Part shown: positions 7,810-17,285 of the stretch, one piece after another
How positions within the stretch are numbered: position 1 is the stretch's first letter
Layout: every line of letters starts with the position of its first letter
Assembly: GCA_026708645.1 (NCBI GenBank)
Contig: JAPOUM010000003.1
Location: 1-43,945, forward strand
Direction of reading: 5' to 3'
From: Acidimicrobiaceae bacterium
Lineage (GTDB): Bacteria > Actinomycetota > Acidimicrobiia > Acidimicrobiales > Aldehydirespiratoraceae
Length of the DNA: 43,945 bases
Translations under genes and position numbers: made by a program
The notes under the pieces: model-generated
The model's database searches: none
Told to the model about the DNA's origin: nothing
What the model saw: the letters and a program-made list of their open reading frames with translations, nothing else

Positions 7810-8556
7810 CTAGCCGTGCGGCCCGCAGGCCCTTTCGAGGCTTCGAGCCTCGGTGACAGTGAGGCGCCGCCAATCTCCGGGCGCCAAGCGATGATCCGAC
7901 AAAGGCCCGATCCGGGTCCGCACCAGGCGCAGCACGGGATGCCCCACCGCCTGACACATGCGGCGCACCAGACGGTTGCGGCCCTCCTTGACGGTGATGC
8001 GCAGCAGCGACGACGACACGACCGCGACCTTCGCCGGGCTGCTGGGGCCGTCGCCGATCTCGACTCCCTCACGCAGAGCACGCACCGCGGCCGGTTTCGG
8101 CGACCCCGACACCTGCACCAGGTACTCCTTTTCGACCCCGAAGGACGGATGCGTCAAGCGGTGGGCGAGGTCACCGTCGTTGGTGAGCAGCAGCAGACCC
8201 TCGCTGTCAATGTCGAGGCGGCCGACCGGGAAGACTCGCGGCTCAGCGGCGACCAGCCCGACGACGGTGCGACGGCCTTGCGGGTCGTTCGCAGTGGTCA
8301 CCACGCCGGGCGGCTTGTTGAGCAGATAGTGGACCAGATCAGGACGGACCCCCACCGCGATTCCGTCGACTTCCACCAGGGCCCGATCCGCGTCGATGCG
8401 ACGGCCCAGACTGGCGACTGCGCCGTCGACTCGCACCCGACCCGCGGCGATCAGCTCCTCGCAGTTCCTGCGGCTGCCGACACCCTGCCGGGCCAGCACC
8501 TTCTGCAGCCGTTCGGGCTGCTGCTGAGCCACGGATCGCGCCCGCTCAGTCTGCAA
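7810..8556 (-). CDS. rluB: rRNA large-subunit pseudouridine synthase (RsuA/RluB family)
   Basis: Isomerises uridine in rRNA, by family most likely near U2605 of 23S rRNA. The 248-residue protein has an N-terminal S4 RNA-binding domain (about 15-75; RLQKVLARQGVGSRRNCEELI) and the catalytic core with aspartate D115 in VGRLDIDSEGLLLLTNDG. Start is uncertain: TTG 8556 overlaps the end of scpB by 11 bp, and an in-frame GTG at 8532 is an alternative. It follows scpA-scpB as in mycobacteria and many other bacteria. Confidence 0.92.
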   Translation of the reverse strand: MQTERARSVAQQQPERLQKVLARQGVGSRRNCEELIAAGRVRVDGAVASLGRRIDADRALVEVDGIAVGVRPDLVHYLLNKPPGVVTTANDPQGRRTVVGLVAAEPRVFPVGRLDIDSEGLLLLTNDGDLAHRLTHPSFGVEKEYLVQVSGSPKPAAVRALREGVEIGDGPSSPAKVAVVSSSLLRITVKEGRNRLVRRMCQAVGHPVLRLVRTRIGPLSDHRLAPGDWRRLTVTEARSLERACGPHG

Positions 8557-9271
8557 CTGAACCGCCCGAGGCGGCCCGACCCGGACGAACGTCTCCGGCG
8601 GCAGCGTCGTCGGCGGCAGCGTCTCCCACAGCGACGTCTCCGGCGGCAGCGTCGTCGGGGATCAACCGCAGGCGGCGCTCCAAGGCTTCCACCACATCCG
8701 CATCGGGGACGAACTCGCCGAGCACGGGCAGCTCATCGAGGCTGTCGATGCCGAGATGCTCCAAGAACTGCGCCGTCGTGCCGTACATGACCGCTTGGCC
8801 AGGACCGTCGAGTCGGTCCACCTCATCGACATAACCGCGACGCTGCAGAGTGCGCATCACTCCGTCGGCGTTGACTCCGCGGATTTCGGCGATCTGCTGA
8901 CGCGAGACCGGCTGCTTGTAGGCCACAACGGCGAGAGTCTCCAGAGCCGCAGCGGAAAGACGCCCGCTGTGGCCTTCGCGCACGAACCGCTCGACATAGA
9001 CGTCGGCGCCGGGCGCCGTCTGGTAGCGGTATCCGCCCGCGACCCGCGCCAGCACGAAACCCCGCCCCTGCGACTCGTAGCCGGCCGCCAGCTCAGCGCA
9101 CATCCGCTCGACCTGCTCGGCAGGCAAACCCAACACCGCGCCCAGCACCTGCGGGGCGACGGGCTCGTCAGCGAGCAGCAGCAAAGCCTCGAGGGCCGCG
9201 ACCATCTCCGGGGCGACGGCAGTCGCGGGCCGCTGCTGGGTTTCCTCACCGGGCGAGGGCCGACCGTTCAT
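8546..9271 (-). CDS. scpB: Segregation and condensation protein B
   Basis: Winged-helix kleisin partner of SMC-ScpA in chromosome organisation. The 241-residue product carries the two typical wHTH units (MVAALEALLLLADEPVAP; LSAAALETLAVVAYKQPVSR) and the conserved RGVNADGVMRTLQRRGYV. The last ~35 residues are an Ala/Asp/Gly repeat tail (AAAGDV, AVGDAA, ADDAAAGDV) that is not part of the fold and is encoded by a direct repeat. AGGAG lies about 9 nt before the ATG. It lies 26 bp downstream of scpA. Confidence 0.93.
   Translation of the reverse strand: MNGRPSPGEETQQRPATAVAPEMVAALEALLLLADEPVAPQVLGAVLGLPAEQVERMCAELAAGYESQGRGFVLARVAGGYRYQTAPGADVYVERFVREGHSGRLSAAALETLAVVAYKQPVSRQQIAEIRGVNADGVMRTLQRRGYVDEVDRLDGPGQAVMYGTTAQFLEHLGIDSLDELPVLGEFVPDADVVEALERRLRLIPDDAAAGDVAVGDAAADDAAAGDVRPGRAASGGSVAD
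8589..8658. repeat. 25-bp direct repeat inside the 3' end of scpB
   Basis: Two identical 25-bp copies at 8589-8613 and 8634-8658, 45 bp apart, contain the core GTCTCCGGCGGCAGCG. They encode the repeated AAAGDV segments in the ScpB tail, so the tail has probably grown by slippage or duplication. Confidence 0.85.
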
Positions 9272-9297
9272 CTTCGCTGCTCCTGACTCCGGCTCTC

Positions 9298-10164
9298 TCA
9301 GCCTTCGTAGACATCGACGCCGGCGACGGCGGCGGCGCGCGCCTCGGCGCCGTCTCCGCCGGTCCAGGAGATGACGATGTCGCCGAAAGTGACGGCCTGC
9401 TCCACATCAGCTAGACCCTGCTTGAACAGTTCCAGCACCGCCAAGAAGCGCACCACCAGCTCCACACGGTCGTCGATGCCGTCGGTGAGGCGCCGGAAAG
9501 TGGCTCGCCGGCAGCGGGTCAGCTCTTCGATCAGCTCGGCCACGGCGTCGCCCACGGTCAGCGAGATCGGGGTGATGTGGGCGATGTCCACCCGCGGCTC
9601 GGGACGGGGCGCGCAAGCCCGCCAGAAAGCGCCGCGAAGATCGGCGGGCGAGATCCTGGCCAGAGCGTTCGGCGCCAGCAGCAGCCAGCGCTCCTCGCCG
9701 ACGCCCGCAGTGCGAGGCCTGCTTCGGGCCGCCTGCTCGAAGAGTTGCCGCAGTCTTCGTGAAGCGTCGCGGAAGGTGCTGCACTCCAGCAGGCGCTTCA
9801 GCAGCAGATCGCGCTCTGACACGGCCTCGAACTCCTCGTCGAGCTCCACTGCGCTCTCGCTGGGCAGCAGGCGCCTGGCTTTTATTTCCAGCAGGGTCGC
9901 CGCTATCAGCAGGAACTCGGTGGCCGTCTCGAGATCGCACTCCGGGAGCTGCTCGACCTCGGCAAGGAAGGCGCAGGTGATGTCGGCGACGGAGACGTCG
10001 TAAATGTCCATCTTCTGACGCAAGATCAGCTGCAGGAGCATCTCGAAGGGCCCGCTGTAGCCGGGGACCGACACCAAGACGGCGCGCGAGCAGTCGAGAA
10101 CTCCTTGAGAGCCGTCGGCGCCTGCGTCGTCGAGCGCTGCGGCCGTGAGCGTCTGTGAGATCAT
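9298..10164 (-). CDS. scpA: Segregation and condensation protein A (kleisin)
   Basis: Bridges the SMC heads in the condensin complex. The 288-residue protein begins with about 30 variable residues and then the hallmark VPGYSGPFEMLLQLILRQKM and DIYDVSVADI, with ATEFLLIAATLLEIKARRLLP in the middle and a C-terminal winged helix that binds the SMC cap. Start chosen at ATG 10164: the reading frame continues upstream to 10221 but would overlap trpS. TAATCT at 10173-10178 lies 8 nt before the ATG, predicting a leaderless scpA-scpB-rluB transcript. No parA precedes it here, unlike mycobacteria. Confidence 0.93.
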   Translation of the reverse strand: MISQTLTAAALDDAGADGSQGVLDCSRAVLVSVPGYSGPFEMLLQLILRQKMDIYDVSVADITCAFLAEVEQLPECDLETATEFLLIAATLLEIKARRLLPSESAVELDEEFEAVSERDLLLKRLLECSTFRDASRRLRQLFEQAARSRPRTAGVGEERWLLLAPNALARISPADLRGAFWRACAPRPEPRVDIAHITPISLTVGDAVAELIEELTRCRRATFRRLTDGIDDRVELVVRFLAVLELFKQGLADVEQAVTFGDIVISWTGGDGAEARAAAVAGVDVYEG

Positions 10165-10198
10165 CGGCGCTGAGATTACTACCCTACGCTGACAGGCT
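10165..10198. promoter_or_regulatory. 34-bp divergent promoter region for scpA and trpS
   Basis: Only 34 bp separate the two start codons. On the minus strand TAATCT (10173-10178) is 8 nt from the scpA ATG; on the plus strand TACGCT (10185-10190) is 8 nt from the trpS ATG. The two -10-like boxes are 6 bp apart, so both transcripts would be leaderless, each -35 would fall inside the opposite gene, and the two polymerases would compete. No ribosome-binding site is visible for either gene. Confidence 0.6.
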
Positions 10199-11179
10199 AT
10201 GACCAGGGTACTTTCGGGCATTCAGCCCAGCGGCGACTTGCACTTGGGCAACTATCTGGGAGCGATCCGCAACTGGGCCAAGCTGCAGCACACCACCGAC
10301 GCCTTCCATCCGGTGGTGGACCTCCATGCCGTGACCGTGCCGCAGAAGCCGGGCGAGATCGGTGAAGCGACATTGCGGATGTCGCAGATGCTCATGGCGG
10401 CGGGGCTGGACCCGCAGGTTTGCACGATCTTCGTCCAGAGCCACGTGCATGAGCACAGCGAATGCGCCTGGCTGCTGGAATGCACAGTGTCTTTCGGCGA
10501 GCTGAGCCGGATGACGCAGTTCAAAGACAAATCAGGCCGTCAGGAGTTCGTCTCGGCCGGATTGTTCACCTACCCGGCGCTGCAGGCCGCCGACATTCTG
10601 CTCTACGACGCAGACGAGGTGCCGGTCGGGGACGATCAGCGCCAGCACATCGAGCTGACCCGCGACATCGCCGAGCGATTCAATTCGCGTTACGGGCAGA
10701 CCTTCAAGCTGCCCGAGGCCGTGGTGCCCGCGGCCGGGGCCCGGGTCATGGACTTGCAGCATCCCACCAACAAGATGTCGAAGTCTCTGGATTCGCCTCG
10801 CGGCACGATCGACCTGCTCGACGATCCCGCTGCCGTGACCCGCAAGATCAAATCGGCGGTCACCGACAGCGACGGCGAAGTCCGCTACGACGTCGCCGCC
10901 AAGCCCGGCGTGTCGAACCTGCTGTCCATCCTGGCGGCGGCCGGCGACAGGGCCCCCGCGGAACTAGCGGACGACTACTCGATGTACGGACCGCTCAAGG
11001 CCGACACGGCAGAGGCGGTGATCGAGTTGCTGCGACCCGTCCAAGCTCGTTTCCGAGAGCTGCAAGCCGACCCGGCGGAAACGTCTCGGCTGCTCGCTGT
11101 CGGGGCCTCCAAAGCGCAGGCAGTCGCTTCGGCCACCTTGCAGCGGGCCCGCGCCAACCTCGGCCTGCTGACAGCCTGA
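10199..11179 (+). CDS. trpS: Tryptophanyl-tRNA synthetase
   Basis: Class I aminoacyl-tRNA synthetase that charges tRNA-Trp. The 326-residue protein has the HIGH-type motif GDLHLGN (12-18) preceded by SGIQPSG, the ATP/Trp pocket GDDQRQHIELTRDIAERFN and the KMSKS loop at 192-196 (NKMSKSLDSPRG). Length and order are those of the bacterial TrpRS. It is transcribed alone, divergent from scpA and convergent with xerD. Confidence 0.96.
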   Translation: MTRVLSGIQPSGDLHLGNYLGAIRNWAKLQHTTDAFHPVVDLHAVTVPQKPGEIGEATLRMSQMLMAAGLDPQVCTIFVQSHVHEHSECAWLLECTVSFGELSRMTQFKDKSGRQEFVSAGLFTYPALQAADILLYDADEVPVGDDQRQHIELTRDIAERFNSRYGQTFKLPEAVVPAAGARVMDLQHPTNKMSKSLDSPRGTIDLLDDPAAVTRKIKSAVTDSDGEVRYDVAAKPGVSNLLSILAAAGDRAPAELADDYSMYGPLKADTAEAVIELLRPVQARFRELQADPAETSRLLAVGASKAQAVASATLQRARANLGLLTA

Positions 11180-11219
11180 GATCGCAGCGACCCGCGGCCC
11201 CCGAGCCTCAGCACCGCAA

Positions 11220-11243
11220 GCCGCAGGCAGGCCGGCCTGCGGC
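11220..11243. terminator. Hairpin between convergent trpS and xerD
   Basis: A perfect 9-bp inverted repeat, GCCGCAGGC at 11220-11228 and GCCTGCGGC at 11235-11243 with a 6-nt loop, sits in the 69 bp between the two convergent genes. It lacks a U-tract, as is common in GC-rich actinobacteria, and could stop transcription from both sides. Confidence 0.6.
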
Positions 11244-11248
11244 CGCGG

Positions 11249-12166
11249 TCAGGCCGCGACGGCTCGAGGGTGAGCGGCGCGGTAGACCTCGCGGAGCCGC
11301 TCGGTGGAGACTTTCGTGTAGATCTGCGTGGTCGAGACCGAGGCGTGACCCAGCATCTCTTGGACTATGCGGATGTCGGCGCCGCCGTCGAGCATGTGAG
11401 TGGCGCAAGAATGCCGCAGCACGTGCGGAGTGAGCAGCGAGCCGAGCCCGGCCTCGTCGCCGTGACGGCGCACGATCAGCCACAAGCCCTGGCGGCTCAG
11501 CCGTCCGCCTCGACGGTTCAAGAACACGGCTTCGGCGTCGCCGCGACGCGCCCAGCGCTCCGGCGCCAGCCGGCCGCGGCCCGCCGGCTCGAGCCAGCTC
11601 TGCAACGCCTCGGCGGCGCATCGCCCCAGCGGCACTATGCGCTCTTTGGCGCCTTTGCCGGCCAAGCGCACCAGCCCGACGTGCAAGTCGACGTCGGCGA
11701 GCGACAGCGAACCGGCTTCGGAGATCCGGCAGCCGGCGCCGTAGAGCAGCTCCAGTACCGCCCGGTCGCGACGAGCCGACGGATCGTCGCCGGCCACGGC
11801 CTCCATCAGCGACTCCACCTGCTGCACCGACAACGCTTTGGGGATGCCCCGCGGCAGGCCCGGCATCTCCACGTCGGCGCAAGGGTCGTCCTCACGCAGG
11901 CTCTCAGCAACCAGGAAGCCGTGCAAACCTCGCAGCGACACCTGCGCCCTGGCAACCGACGAAGCGGCCAAGCCTTCAGCGGCGAGGCGTCGCACGAAGG
12001 CGACCACGTCGCTCTCGGTAGCGTCGTCGAGGCTGCGCCCGCAGTCGTCGAGATGCTTCAGGTAGCGCTTCAGGTCGCGCCGGTAGGCCTCAACCGTGCG
12101 CGGCGATCTGCCTCTCTCGACGCCGAGCCAAGCCAGGAACTCCTCGGCTCTGGCGTCGAGGCACAC
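11249..12166 (-). CDS. xerD: Tyrosine recombinase XerD
   Basis: Site-specific recombinase that resolves chromosome dimers at dif with XerC. The 305-residue protein has the N-terminal SAM-like core-binding domain (about 1-95) and all catalytic residues: R147 (GCRISE), K171 (GKGAKER), H248 and R251 (TPHVLRHS), H274 (LGHAS) and the nucleophile Y283 (TQIYTKV). GTG start, 9 bp after pyrG. It is called XerD rather than a phage integrase because of length, the TPHxLRHSCATHML motif and the conserved recN-pyrG-xerD neighbourhood. Confidence 0.93.
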   Translation of the reverse strand: MCLDARAEEFLAWLGVERGRSPRTVEAYRRDLKRYLKHLDDCGRSLDDATESDVVAFVRRLAAEGLAASSVARAQVSLRGLHGFLVAESLREDDPCADVEMPGLPRGIPKALSVQQVESLMEAVAGDDPSARRDRAVLELLYGAGCRISEAGSLSLADVDLHVGLVRLAGKGAKERIVPLGRCAAEALQSWLEPAGRGRLAPERWARRGDAEAVFLNRRGGRLSRQGLWLIVRRHGDEAGLGSLLTPHVLRHSCATHMLDGGADIRIVQEMLGHASVSTTQIYTKVSTERLREVYRAAHPRAVAA

Positions 12167-12175
12167 GGCGCGGCT

Positions 12176-13837
12176 TCACCAGTCGCCGCCGACCCTCTCG
12201 GCGGACGGGTCGCTGATGTGGGGCAGCTGCGGATTGCGTCCGGCGGCCCGCACCAGCGCCGCAGCCACCAGACCGTCGAAGAGCGGGGCGGGCCTGTCGG
12301 GACGGCTCTTGAACTCGGGATGAGCCTGAGTGCCGACCCAGAAGGCGTGGTCTTGCAGCTCGATGAACTCCACCAGCCTGCCGTCGGGCGACTCACCGCT
12401 CAGCACGATGTCGGACTCCTCGAAGCGGCGCCGGTAGCGAGGATTGAACTCGTAGCGATGGCGGTGCCTTTCCGACACCACCTCCTCGCCGTAAAGCTCG
12501 GCGACCCGCGAACCGGCGCGCAGCTGCGCCACATAGGCGCCGAGACGCATGGTGCCGCCGTAGTCGGTCACGTCCCGCTGGCTCTCCATCAGGTCGATCA
12601 CCGGATGCGCGGTGCGGGGAGCGAACTCCGTGGAGTTGGCGCCGAGCAGCCCGAGGACGTTGCGGGCGTATTCGATGGTCATCACCTGCATCCCCAGACA
12701 GAGCCCCAGACAGGGGATGTGATGCTCGCGTGCGTAACCGGCCGCGGCGATCTTGCCTTCGATGCCGCGCTCGCCGAAGCCGCCCGGTATGACGATGCCG
12801 TCGAGGTCGCGCAACCGTCCGGCCGCCAGCAGACCTTCCACGTCCTCGGCCTGGATCCATTCTATTTCGATGGCGGCGCTGTGATGGATGGCTGCGTGGT
12901 TGAGCGCCTCGATCACCGACAGGTAGGCGTCGGGCAGGCTCACGTACTTGCCGATGAGGCCGATCCTCACCGGTGAGGACGCCTCGCGGATGCGCTCCAC
13001 CAGCGCTTCCCAAGCGCCGAGATCTGCCGTGGTGGACTCCAAGCCGAGCTGGGAGCACACCACCTCGTCGAGCCCCTGAGAACTCAGAATCAGAGGAATC
13101 TCATAGAGGCTGGCCGCGTCGGGGCAGGTGACGACGGCTTTGGACGACACGTCGCACAGGTTGGAGATCTTGAGTTCGAGGTCTTTGGTGAGCGGCGCCT
13201 CGCAGCGGCAGACGATGGCGTCGGGTTGCAGTCCCCGCGACCTCAGCTCGGTCACAGAATGCTGGGTGGGCTTGGTCTTCTGCTCGCCTGTGGGCCCGAT
13301 GAAGGGAACCAGAGTGACATGCACGAAACAGACGTTCTCACGGCCCACATCCAAACGGAACTGCCTGACAGCCTCCAAGAACGGCAGGATCTCGATGTCG
13401 CCGACAGTGCCGCCCACTTCGGTGATGACCACATCGACTTCGTCGCCGGCGAGCCGCGCGATGCGACGCTTGATCTCGTCGGTGACATGCGGGATCACCT
13501 GAACTGTGCGGCCCAGGTAGTCGCCGCGTCGTTCGTCGGCGATCACCGCCGAATAGATCGATCCGGTGGTGCCGTTGGACTCGCTGGTGAGGCTCTCGTC
13601 GATGAACCGCTCGTAGTGGCCCAAGTCGAGGTCGGTTTCGCCGCCGTCGTCGGTGACGAACACTTCACCGTGCTCGAACGGGTTCATGGTGCCCGGATCG
13701 ACGTTCAAGTAGGGGTCGAGCTTGAGCATGGTGACGCGCAGGCCACGGGCTTTGAGAAGGCGCCCCAGTGACGCTCCGGTCAGTCCTTTGCCGAGACCGC
13801 TGACCACTCCACCGGTGACGAAGACGTGCTTTGTCAT
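12176..13837 (-). CDS. pyrG: CTP synthase
   Basis: Converts UTP to CTP using glutamine nitrogen. The 553-residue enzyme opens with [20 protein letters not shown] and [20 protein letters not shown] of the amidoligase domain and ends with a class I glutamine amidotransferase domain containing GGFGERG, the nucleophile in CLGLCLGMQ, and the His-Glu pair in [16 protein letters not shown] box at 13847-13852 overlaps the recN stop codon and ends 9 nt before the pyrG ATG, suggesting an internal leaderless promoter in the tlyA-nadK-recN-pyrG-xerD run. Confidence 0.97.
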   Translation of the reverse strand: MTKHVFVTGGVVSGLGKGLTGASLGRLLKARGLRVTMLKLDPYLNVDPGTMNPFEHGEVFVTDDGGETDLDLGHYERFIDESLTSESNGTTGSIYSAVIADERRGDYLGRTVQVIPHVTDEIKRRIARLAGDEVDVVITEVGGTVGDIEILPFLEAVRQFRLDVGRENVCFVHVTLVPFIGPTGEQKTKPTQHSVTELRSRGLQPDAIVCRCEAPLTKDLELKISNLCDVSSKAVVTCPDAASLYEIPLILSSQGLDEVVCSQLGLESTTADLGAWEALVERIREASSPVRIGLIGKYVSLPDAYLSVIEALNHAAIHHSAAIEIEWIQAEDVEGLLAAGRLRDLDGIVIPGGFGERGIEGKIAAAGYAREHHIPCLGLCLGMQVMTIEYARNVLGLLGANSTEFAPRTAHPVIDLMESQRDVTDYGGTMRLGAYVAQLRAGSRVAELYGEEVVSERHRHRYEFNPRYRRRFEESDIVLSGESPDGRLVEFIELQDHAFWVGTQAHPEFKSRPDRPAPLFDGLVAAALVRAAGRNPQLPHISDPSAERVGGDW

Positions 13838-13846
13838 CGGGGTCTC

Positions 13847-13852
13847 ATCATA
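13847..13852 (-). promoter_or_regulatory. Predicted internal -10 of pyrG (TATGAT) overlapping the recN stop
   Basis: TATGAT differs from the TATAAT consensus by one base and ends 9 nt before the pyrG ATG; the recN TGA lies inside it. It would give pyrG its own leaderless message. It is one of the strongest -10 matches in the window. Confidence 0.55.
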
Positions 13853-15524
13853 CCGCCGCCGATCCCCGAACCGGCGGATCAGACAGCTCAGGCGAACCGG
13901 GCGGATCAGGCAGATCAGGCAGATCAGGCGGATCAGGCGGATCGGCGCGAGGCCGGTTCGCCGCGGCGAGCAGTTCCTCGGCGTGACGGCGCGCTGAGGC
14001 CGAATGCGGCGACCCCGACAGCATCCGCGAAAGCTCCACCGGCCGATCCTCGTCGCGCAGAATTCGCAGACCGACCGTCGTCGAGGCGCCCGACTGGGAC
14101 TTCTCCACCACTATGTGATTGTCGCCGCAGGCCGCCACTTGGGCCAGGTGCGTCACCACTATCACCTGGTGGGCGGCGCCCAGCTGCGCCAGACTGCGCC
14201 CCACAGCCTGGGCCGCGACTCCTCCGATGCCCGCGTCGACTTCGTCGAAGACCAGCGTCGATGGGCCTTCGGTGAGCACAAGCCTCAAAGCCAGCATGGT
14301 GCGAGCCAACTCGCCGCCGCTGGCCACGCTGCGCAGAGGCTGCGGCTCGTGTCCGGGATTGGCGGCCAGCCGCAGCGACACCTGCTCGCCTGCTGAGCCC
14401 TCGACCGACACGGCGAGGCGGGCGGCGCCCATGGCCAGCTCACGCAGATGCGCTTCGACCGCCGCAGCCAACTCGGGCGCCGCGGCGGCACGAGCCGCGA
14501 GCACACGCCGTCGCTCAACTGCGAGACGCTGCTCGACTTCGGCTTTGCGCCTCTCTGCGGCCGCGGCGCGCTCCTCGAAGCTCTCGAGTTCTGACAGGCG
14601 CCGGGCGGTCGCCGAACGGAACTCGATCACGTCGCCGAGGGTGGCGCCGTATTTGCGGCGCAGTCCCGCCAGCAAGGCCCGCCGCTCGCGCAGCGAATCC
14701 AGAGCTGCCGGGTCGTCCTTGATCGATTCGCCGAGGGTGCGGGCCTCGGTGGCGAGATCGGAGATCTCGGCAGCGACAGCGGCCAGACGCTCGCTCACCG
14801 CAGAGAACGGCGCCCGGTCACCCAACACTGCCTGAACCCGGCCCAGACCGTCGGCCACCGCCCCGTCGGAGTCGAGCAGCGCCACCGCCTGATGGGCTGC
14901 CCGCTGATGATCGGCCGCGTCGGCCAGCAGCGACTCTGCGGAGTCGAGCCGCTCGTCCTCGTCGGCGCCGTCGATGGCCGCCGCGTCGATCTCTGAGAGT
15001 TGATGGCTCAACAGGTCGATCTCGCGCAGCCTTTCGCGGGCGTCGCCGCCGAGTTCGGCGAGCGCAGAGTCGACAGAGCGCAGATCGTCTCCGAGGCTTC
15101 GCAGCTCTGATGCGTCGATGGCGGCGAAGCGGTCGAGGGCCGCTCGCTGCACAGCGCCGCGCAGCAGCGACTGGTGGGCGTGCTGGCCGTGGAGGTCCAC
15201 CAGCGAGCGTCCCAGTTCGCTGAGGCGGGCCGCGGTGGCGAGACGCCCGTCGATGTAGGCCCGTGAGCGGCCGTCGGCTGGGATAACGCGGCGCAGAACC
15301 GTCTCTGCGTCACCGTCGATGAAGCGACCCTCCACCTCGGCCTCGGCGGCGCCGGGGCGCACCAGAGCGGCGTCGGCGCGGCCGCCGATCAGCAGGTCGA
15401 TGGCGCCGACGACGAGGGTCTTGCCCACCCCGGTCTCGCCGGTCACCACAGTCATGCCCGAACCGACGACGACGGACGCCTCGTCGATCACACCGAGGTT
15501 GCGCACGGCCAGCTCACTCAGCAA
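13848..15524 (-). CDS. recN: DNA repair protein RecN
   Basis: SMC-like ATPase of double-strand-break repair. The 558-residue protein has Walker A GETGVGKT (29-36), [16 protein letters not shown], a coiled-coil middle (about 150-350), the signature [17 protein letters not shown] and Walker [15 protein letters not shown] with the D-loop and switch H in [12 protein letters not shown] start preceded by GGAGG at 6 nt. The last ~25 residues are a proline/aspartate repeat tail ([14 protein letters not shown]) encoded by 9-bp tandem repeats, absent from ordinary RecN. Confidence 0.95.
   Translation of the reverse strand: MLSELAVRNLGVIDEASVVVGSGMTVVTGETGVGKTLVVGAIDLLIGGRADAALVRPGAAEAEVEGRFIDGDAETVLRRVIPADGRSRAYIDGRLATAARLSELGRSLVDLHGQHAHQSLLRGAVQRAALDRFAAIDASELRSLGDDLRSVDSALAELGGDARERLREIDLLSHQLSEIDAAAIDGADEDERLDSAESLLADAADHQRAAHQAVALLDSDGAVADGLGRVQAVLGDRAPFSAVSERLAAVAAEISDLATEARTLGESIKDDPAALDSLRERRALLAGLRRKYGATLGDVIEFRSATARRLSELESFEERAAAAERRKAEVEQRLAVERRRVLAARAAAAPELAAAVEAHLRELAMGAARLAVSVEGSAGEQVSLRLAANPGHEPQPLRSVASGGELARTMLALRLVLTEGPSTLVFDEVDAGIGGVAAQAVGRSLAQLGAAHQVIVVTHLAQVAACGDNHIVVEKSQSGASTTVGLRILRDEDRPVELSRMLSGSPHSASARRHAEELLAAANRPRADPPDPPDLPDLPDPPGSPELSDPPVRGSAAV
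13904..13947. repeat. 9-bp tandem repeat (GATCAGGCR) encoding the RecN tail
   Basis: About five head-to-tail copies of GATCAGGC plus A or G, in frame with recN on the opposite strand, encode the alternating PDP/PDL residues at the RecN C-terminus. Copy number is a multiple of three bases, so slippage would lengthen the tail without breaking the gene. Confidence 0.85.
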
Positions 15525-15606
15525 CCGAGACCTCCGAACCTCCGCAAGCCCGCGCGTGTCTGTGCCGCGGCGCCGAGAGCCCGGCCCGGTTGCCAGTCGC
15601 CGGCAG

Positions 15607-16476
15607 TCACCGGTCGTTGAGACCGAACTTGGTCTTGAGCACCTGATGGAAGCGCTTGGCCCCGAACGTCACCAAGCGGGCACGATGCCCCGACGCCGAG
15701 CACTTCACCACATCATGCTGCTCGAGCTCGGCCAGCCGCCTGCCGTCCACTGACAGCACAGCGCCTTGGTGCGACAACACCTCCAGCTGCAGCACAGTGT
15801 CGGCGGGCAGCACCATGGAGCGGTTGAAAAGCATGTGGGGCGACACCGGCGTCACGAGCAGGGCGCGATGCGCAGGGTCCACCACCGGGCCGCCTGCCGA
15901 CATCGAATACGCTGTCGAGCCGGTGGGGGTGGAGACTATGAGGCCGTCAGCGACGTAGTTGGTGAACTTCTCGCCGTTGAAAGACACCCCCAGACGCAGA
16001 GCATAAGAAGCTGCGGGGCGCTCCACCAGAGCCTCGTTGAGTGCGAACGCCCGGCGCGCCCGGCAGCCGGCGGCATCGGCGTCAGGCGCCTGGAACTCGA
16101 CAGCCAGGAGCATCCGCTCCTCCACCGAGCAGTCACCGGCGATCACCCGCGCGATGGCGGAGCGGACGTCAGCCGGCGCCACCTCGGTGAGGTAGCCCAT
16201 GCGACCGAAGTTCACTCCGAGGATCGGCACGTCCGCAGCGCCGATCAGTTCGACGGCTCTGAGTATCGAGCCGTCGCCGCCGAGCGTCACCACCACGTCG
16301 AGACCGTCAGCGAAGTCCTCGGCAGCGACCCGCGGGGCTGCGCGCGCGGCCGTGTCCTGTTGGTCTTGAGCCACGCGGACCTGATGTCCTTCGCCGGCCA
16401 GCCACGCCGACAGTTCGCCGGCAGCGGCGGCGGGGGCACGCCGGCTCTGATGCACGATCAGCCCGATGGCCGCCAT
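15607..16476 (-). CDS. nadK: NAD kinase
   Basis: Phosphorylates NAD to NADP. The 289-residue protein has the GGDGS motif (66-70), the NEALVERP segment and TPTGSTAYSMSAGGPVV, the three defining family motifs. Start at ATG 16476, where the family begins (AAIGLIVHQSRRAP); the frame reads open further upstream, but only through tlyA in the wrong frame. It is 5 bp behind tlyA, as in other actinobacteria. The 82 bp between nadK and recN hold the recN ribosome site and nothing else evident. Confidence 0.95.
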   Translation of the reverse strand: MAAIGLIVHQSRRAPAAAAGELSAWLAGEGHQVRVAQDQQDTAARAAPRVAAEDFADGLDVVVTLGGDGSILRAVELIGAADVPILGVNFGRMGYLTEVAPADVRSAIARVIAGDCSVEERMLLAVEFQAPDADAAGCRARRAFALNEALVERPAASYALRLGVSFNGEKFTNYVADGLIVSTPTGSTAYSMSAGGPVVDPAHRALLVTPVSPHMLFNRSMVLPADTVLQLEVLSHQGAVLSVDGRRLAELEQHDVVKCSASGHRARLVTFGAKRFHQVLKTKFGLNDR

Positions 16477-16481
16477 CGGCC

Positions 16482-17285
16482 TCAGACTACCTTGCCGTGG
16501 TCCACGGCGCGGTCGATGGCGGCGTCGCGGTCGGCCAGGCCCGCAGCGCCGGGCCGCACGTCGGCGTGCAACAGGAACTCCACGTTGCCTTCGGCGCCTT
16601 TCAACGGTGAGACCATGATCGCGACGACGGCCGCTCCAGCGGCCGCGAAAGCCGTGCAGGCGCTCTGCAGGGCGCGGCGCCACACTCGCGGGTCGCGGAT
16701 CACCCCGCGGCCGCGGTCGGCTTCGACTCGGCCCGCTTCGAACTGCGGCTTCACCAGAACAACTATGTCAGCCGCGGCCAGCCGGCAGAGAGCGGCGGCC
16801 ACGAGACTCAGCGAGATGAACGAGAGGTCGGCCACGACCAGTTCCGCGGGACCGCCGACCGCCTCGCTGCTCACCGTGCGGATGTCGCTTCGCTCGAGCG
16901 ATGTGACTCTGGGATCTGATCGGAGGCGCTCGTGAAGCTGGTTGCGACCCACATCGACGGCGACCACCGCAGCCGCGCCTCGCTGCAGCAGGCAGTCGCT
17001 GAAGCCTCCGGTCGAGGCGCCTGCGTCGATGGCGCGGCGACCGTCCGCAGAAATGCCGAAACCGGCGAGCGCGGCTTCCAGCTTGTGGCCGCCACGGGAC
17101 ACGTAGCGCTGCGTCTGCGTTACCAGCAGCGGCTCGGCGGGGTCGACCAGCCGAGACGCTTTGCCGGCCGGCGCCCCTGCGACGGTGACCAGACCCTGCT
17201 CGATCAGGCGACGGGCTTCACTGCGACTCGAGACCAGGTCGCGTCGCAGCATCTCGACGTCGAGCCGTCGCCTGCGAGGCGTCAC
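16482..17285 (-). CDS. tlyA: TlyA family rRNA 2'-O-methyltransferase / hemolysin homologue
   Basis: The mycobacterial homologue methylates 16S and 23S rRNA riboses and affects capreomycin sensitivity. The 267-residue protein has an S4 domain (about 7-60), then an FtsJ-like Rossmann methyltransferase: IDAGASTGGFSDCLLQRGA binds SAM (87-105), with catalytic-tetrad candidates K68 (GGHKLE), D in VVADLSFISL, K in VLVKPQFEAGR and a late glutamate. GTG start; no clear ribosome site or -10 box is close to it. First gene of the tlyA-nadK-recN-pyrG-xerD run. Confidence 0.93.
   Translation of the reverse strand: MTPRRRRLDVEMLRRDLVSSRSEARRLIEQGLVTVAGAPAGKASRLVDPAEPLLVTQTQRYVSRGGHKLEAALAGFGISADGRRAIDAGASTGGFSDCLLQRGAAAVVAVDVGRNQLHERLRSDPRVTSLERSDIRTVSSEAVGGPAELVVADLSFISLSLVAAALCRLAAADIVVLVKPQFEAGRVEADRGRGVIRDPRVWRRALQSACTAFAAAGAAVVAIMVSPLKGAEGNVEFLLHADVRPGAAGLADRDAAIDRAVDHGKVV

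Noticed and set aside
11270..12976. 568-codon plus-strand frame across xerD and pyrG
   Set aside because: Antisense shadow of two clear genes, with no recognisable motif.
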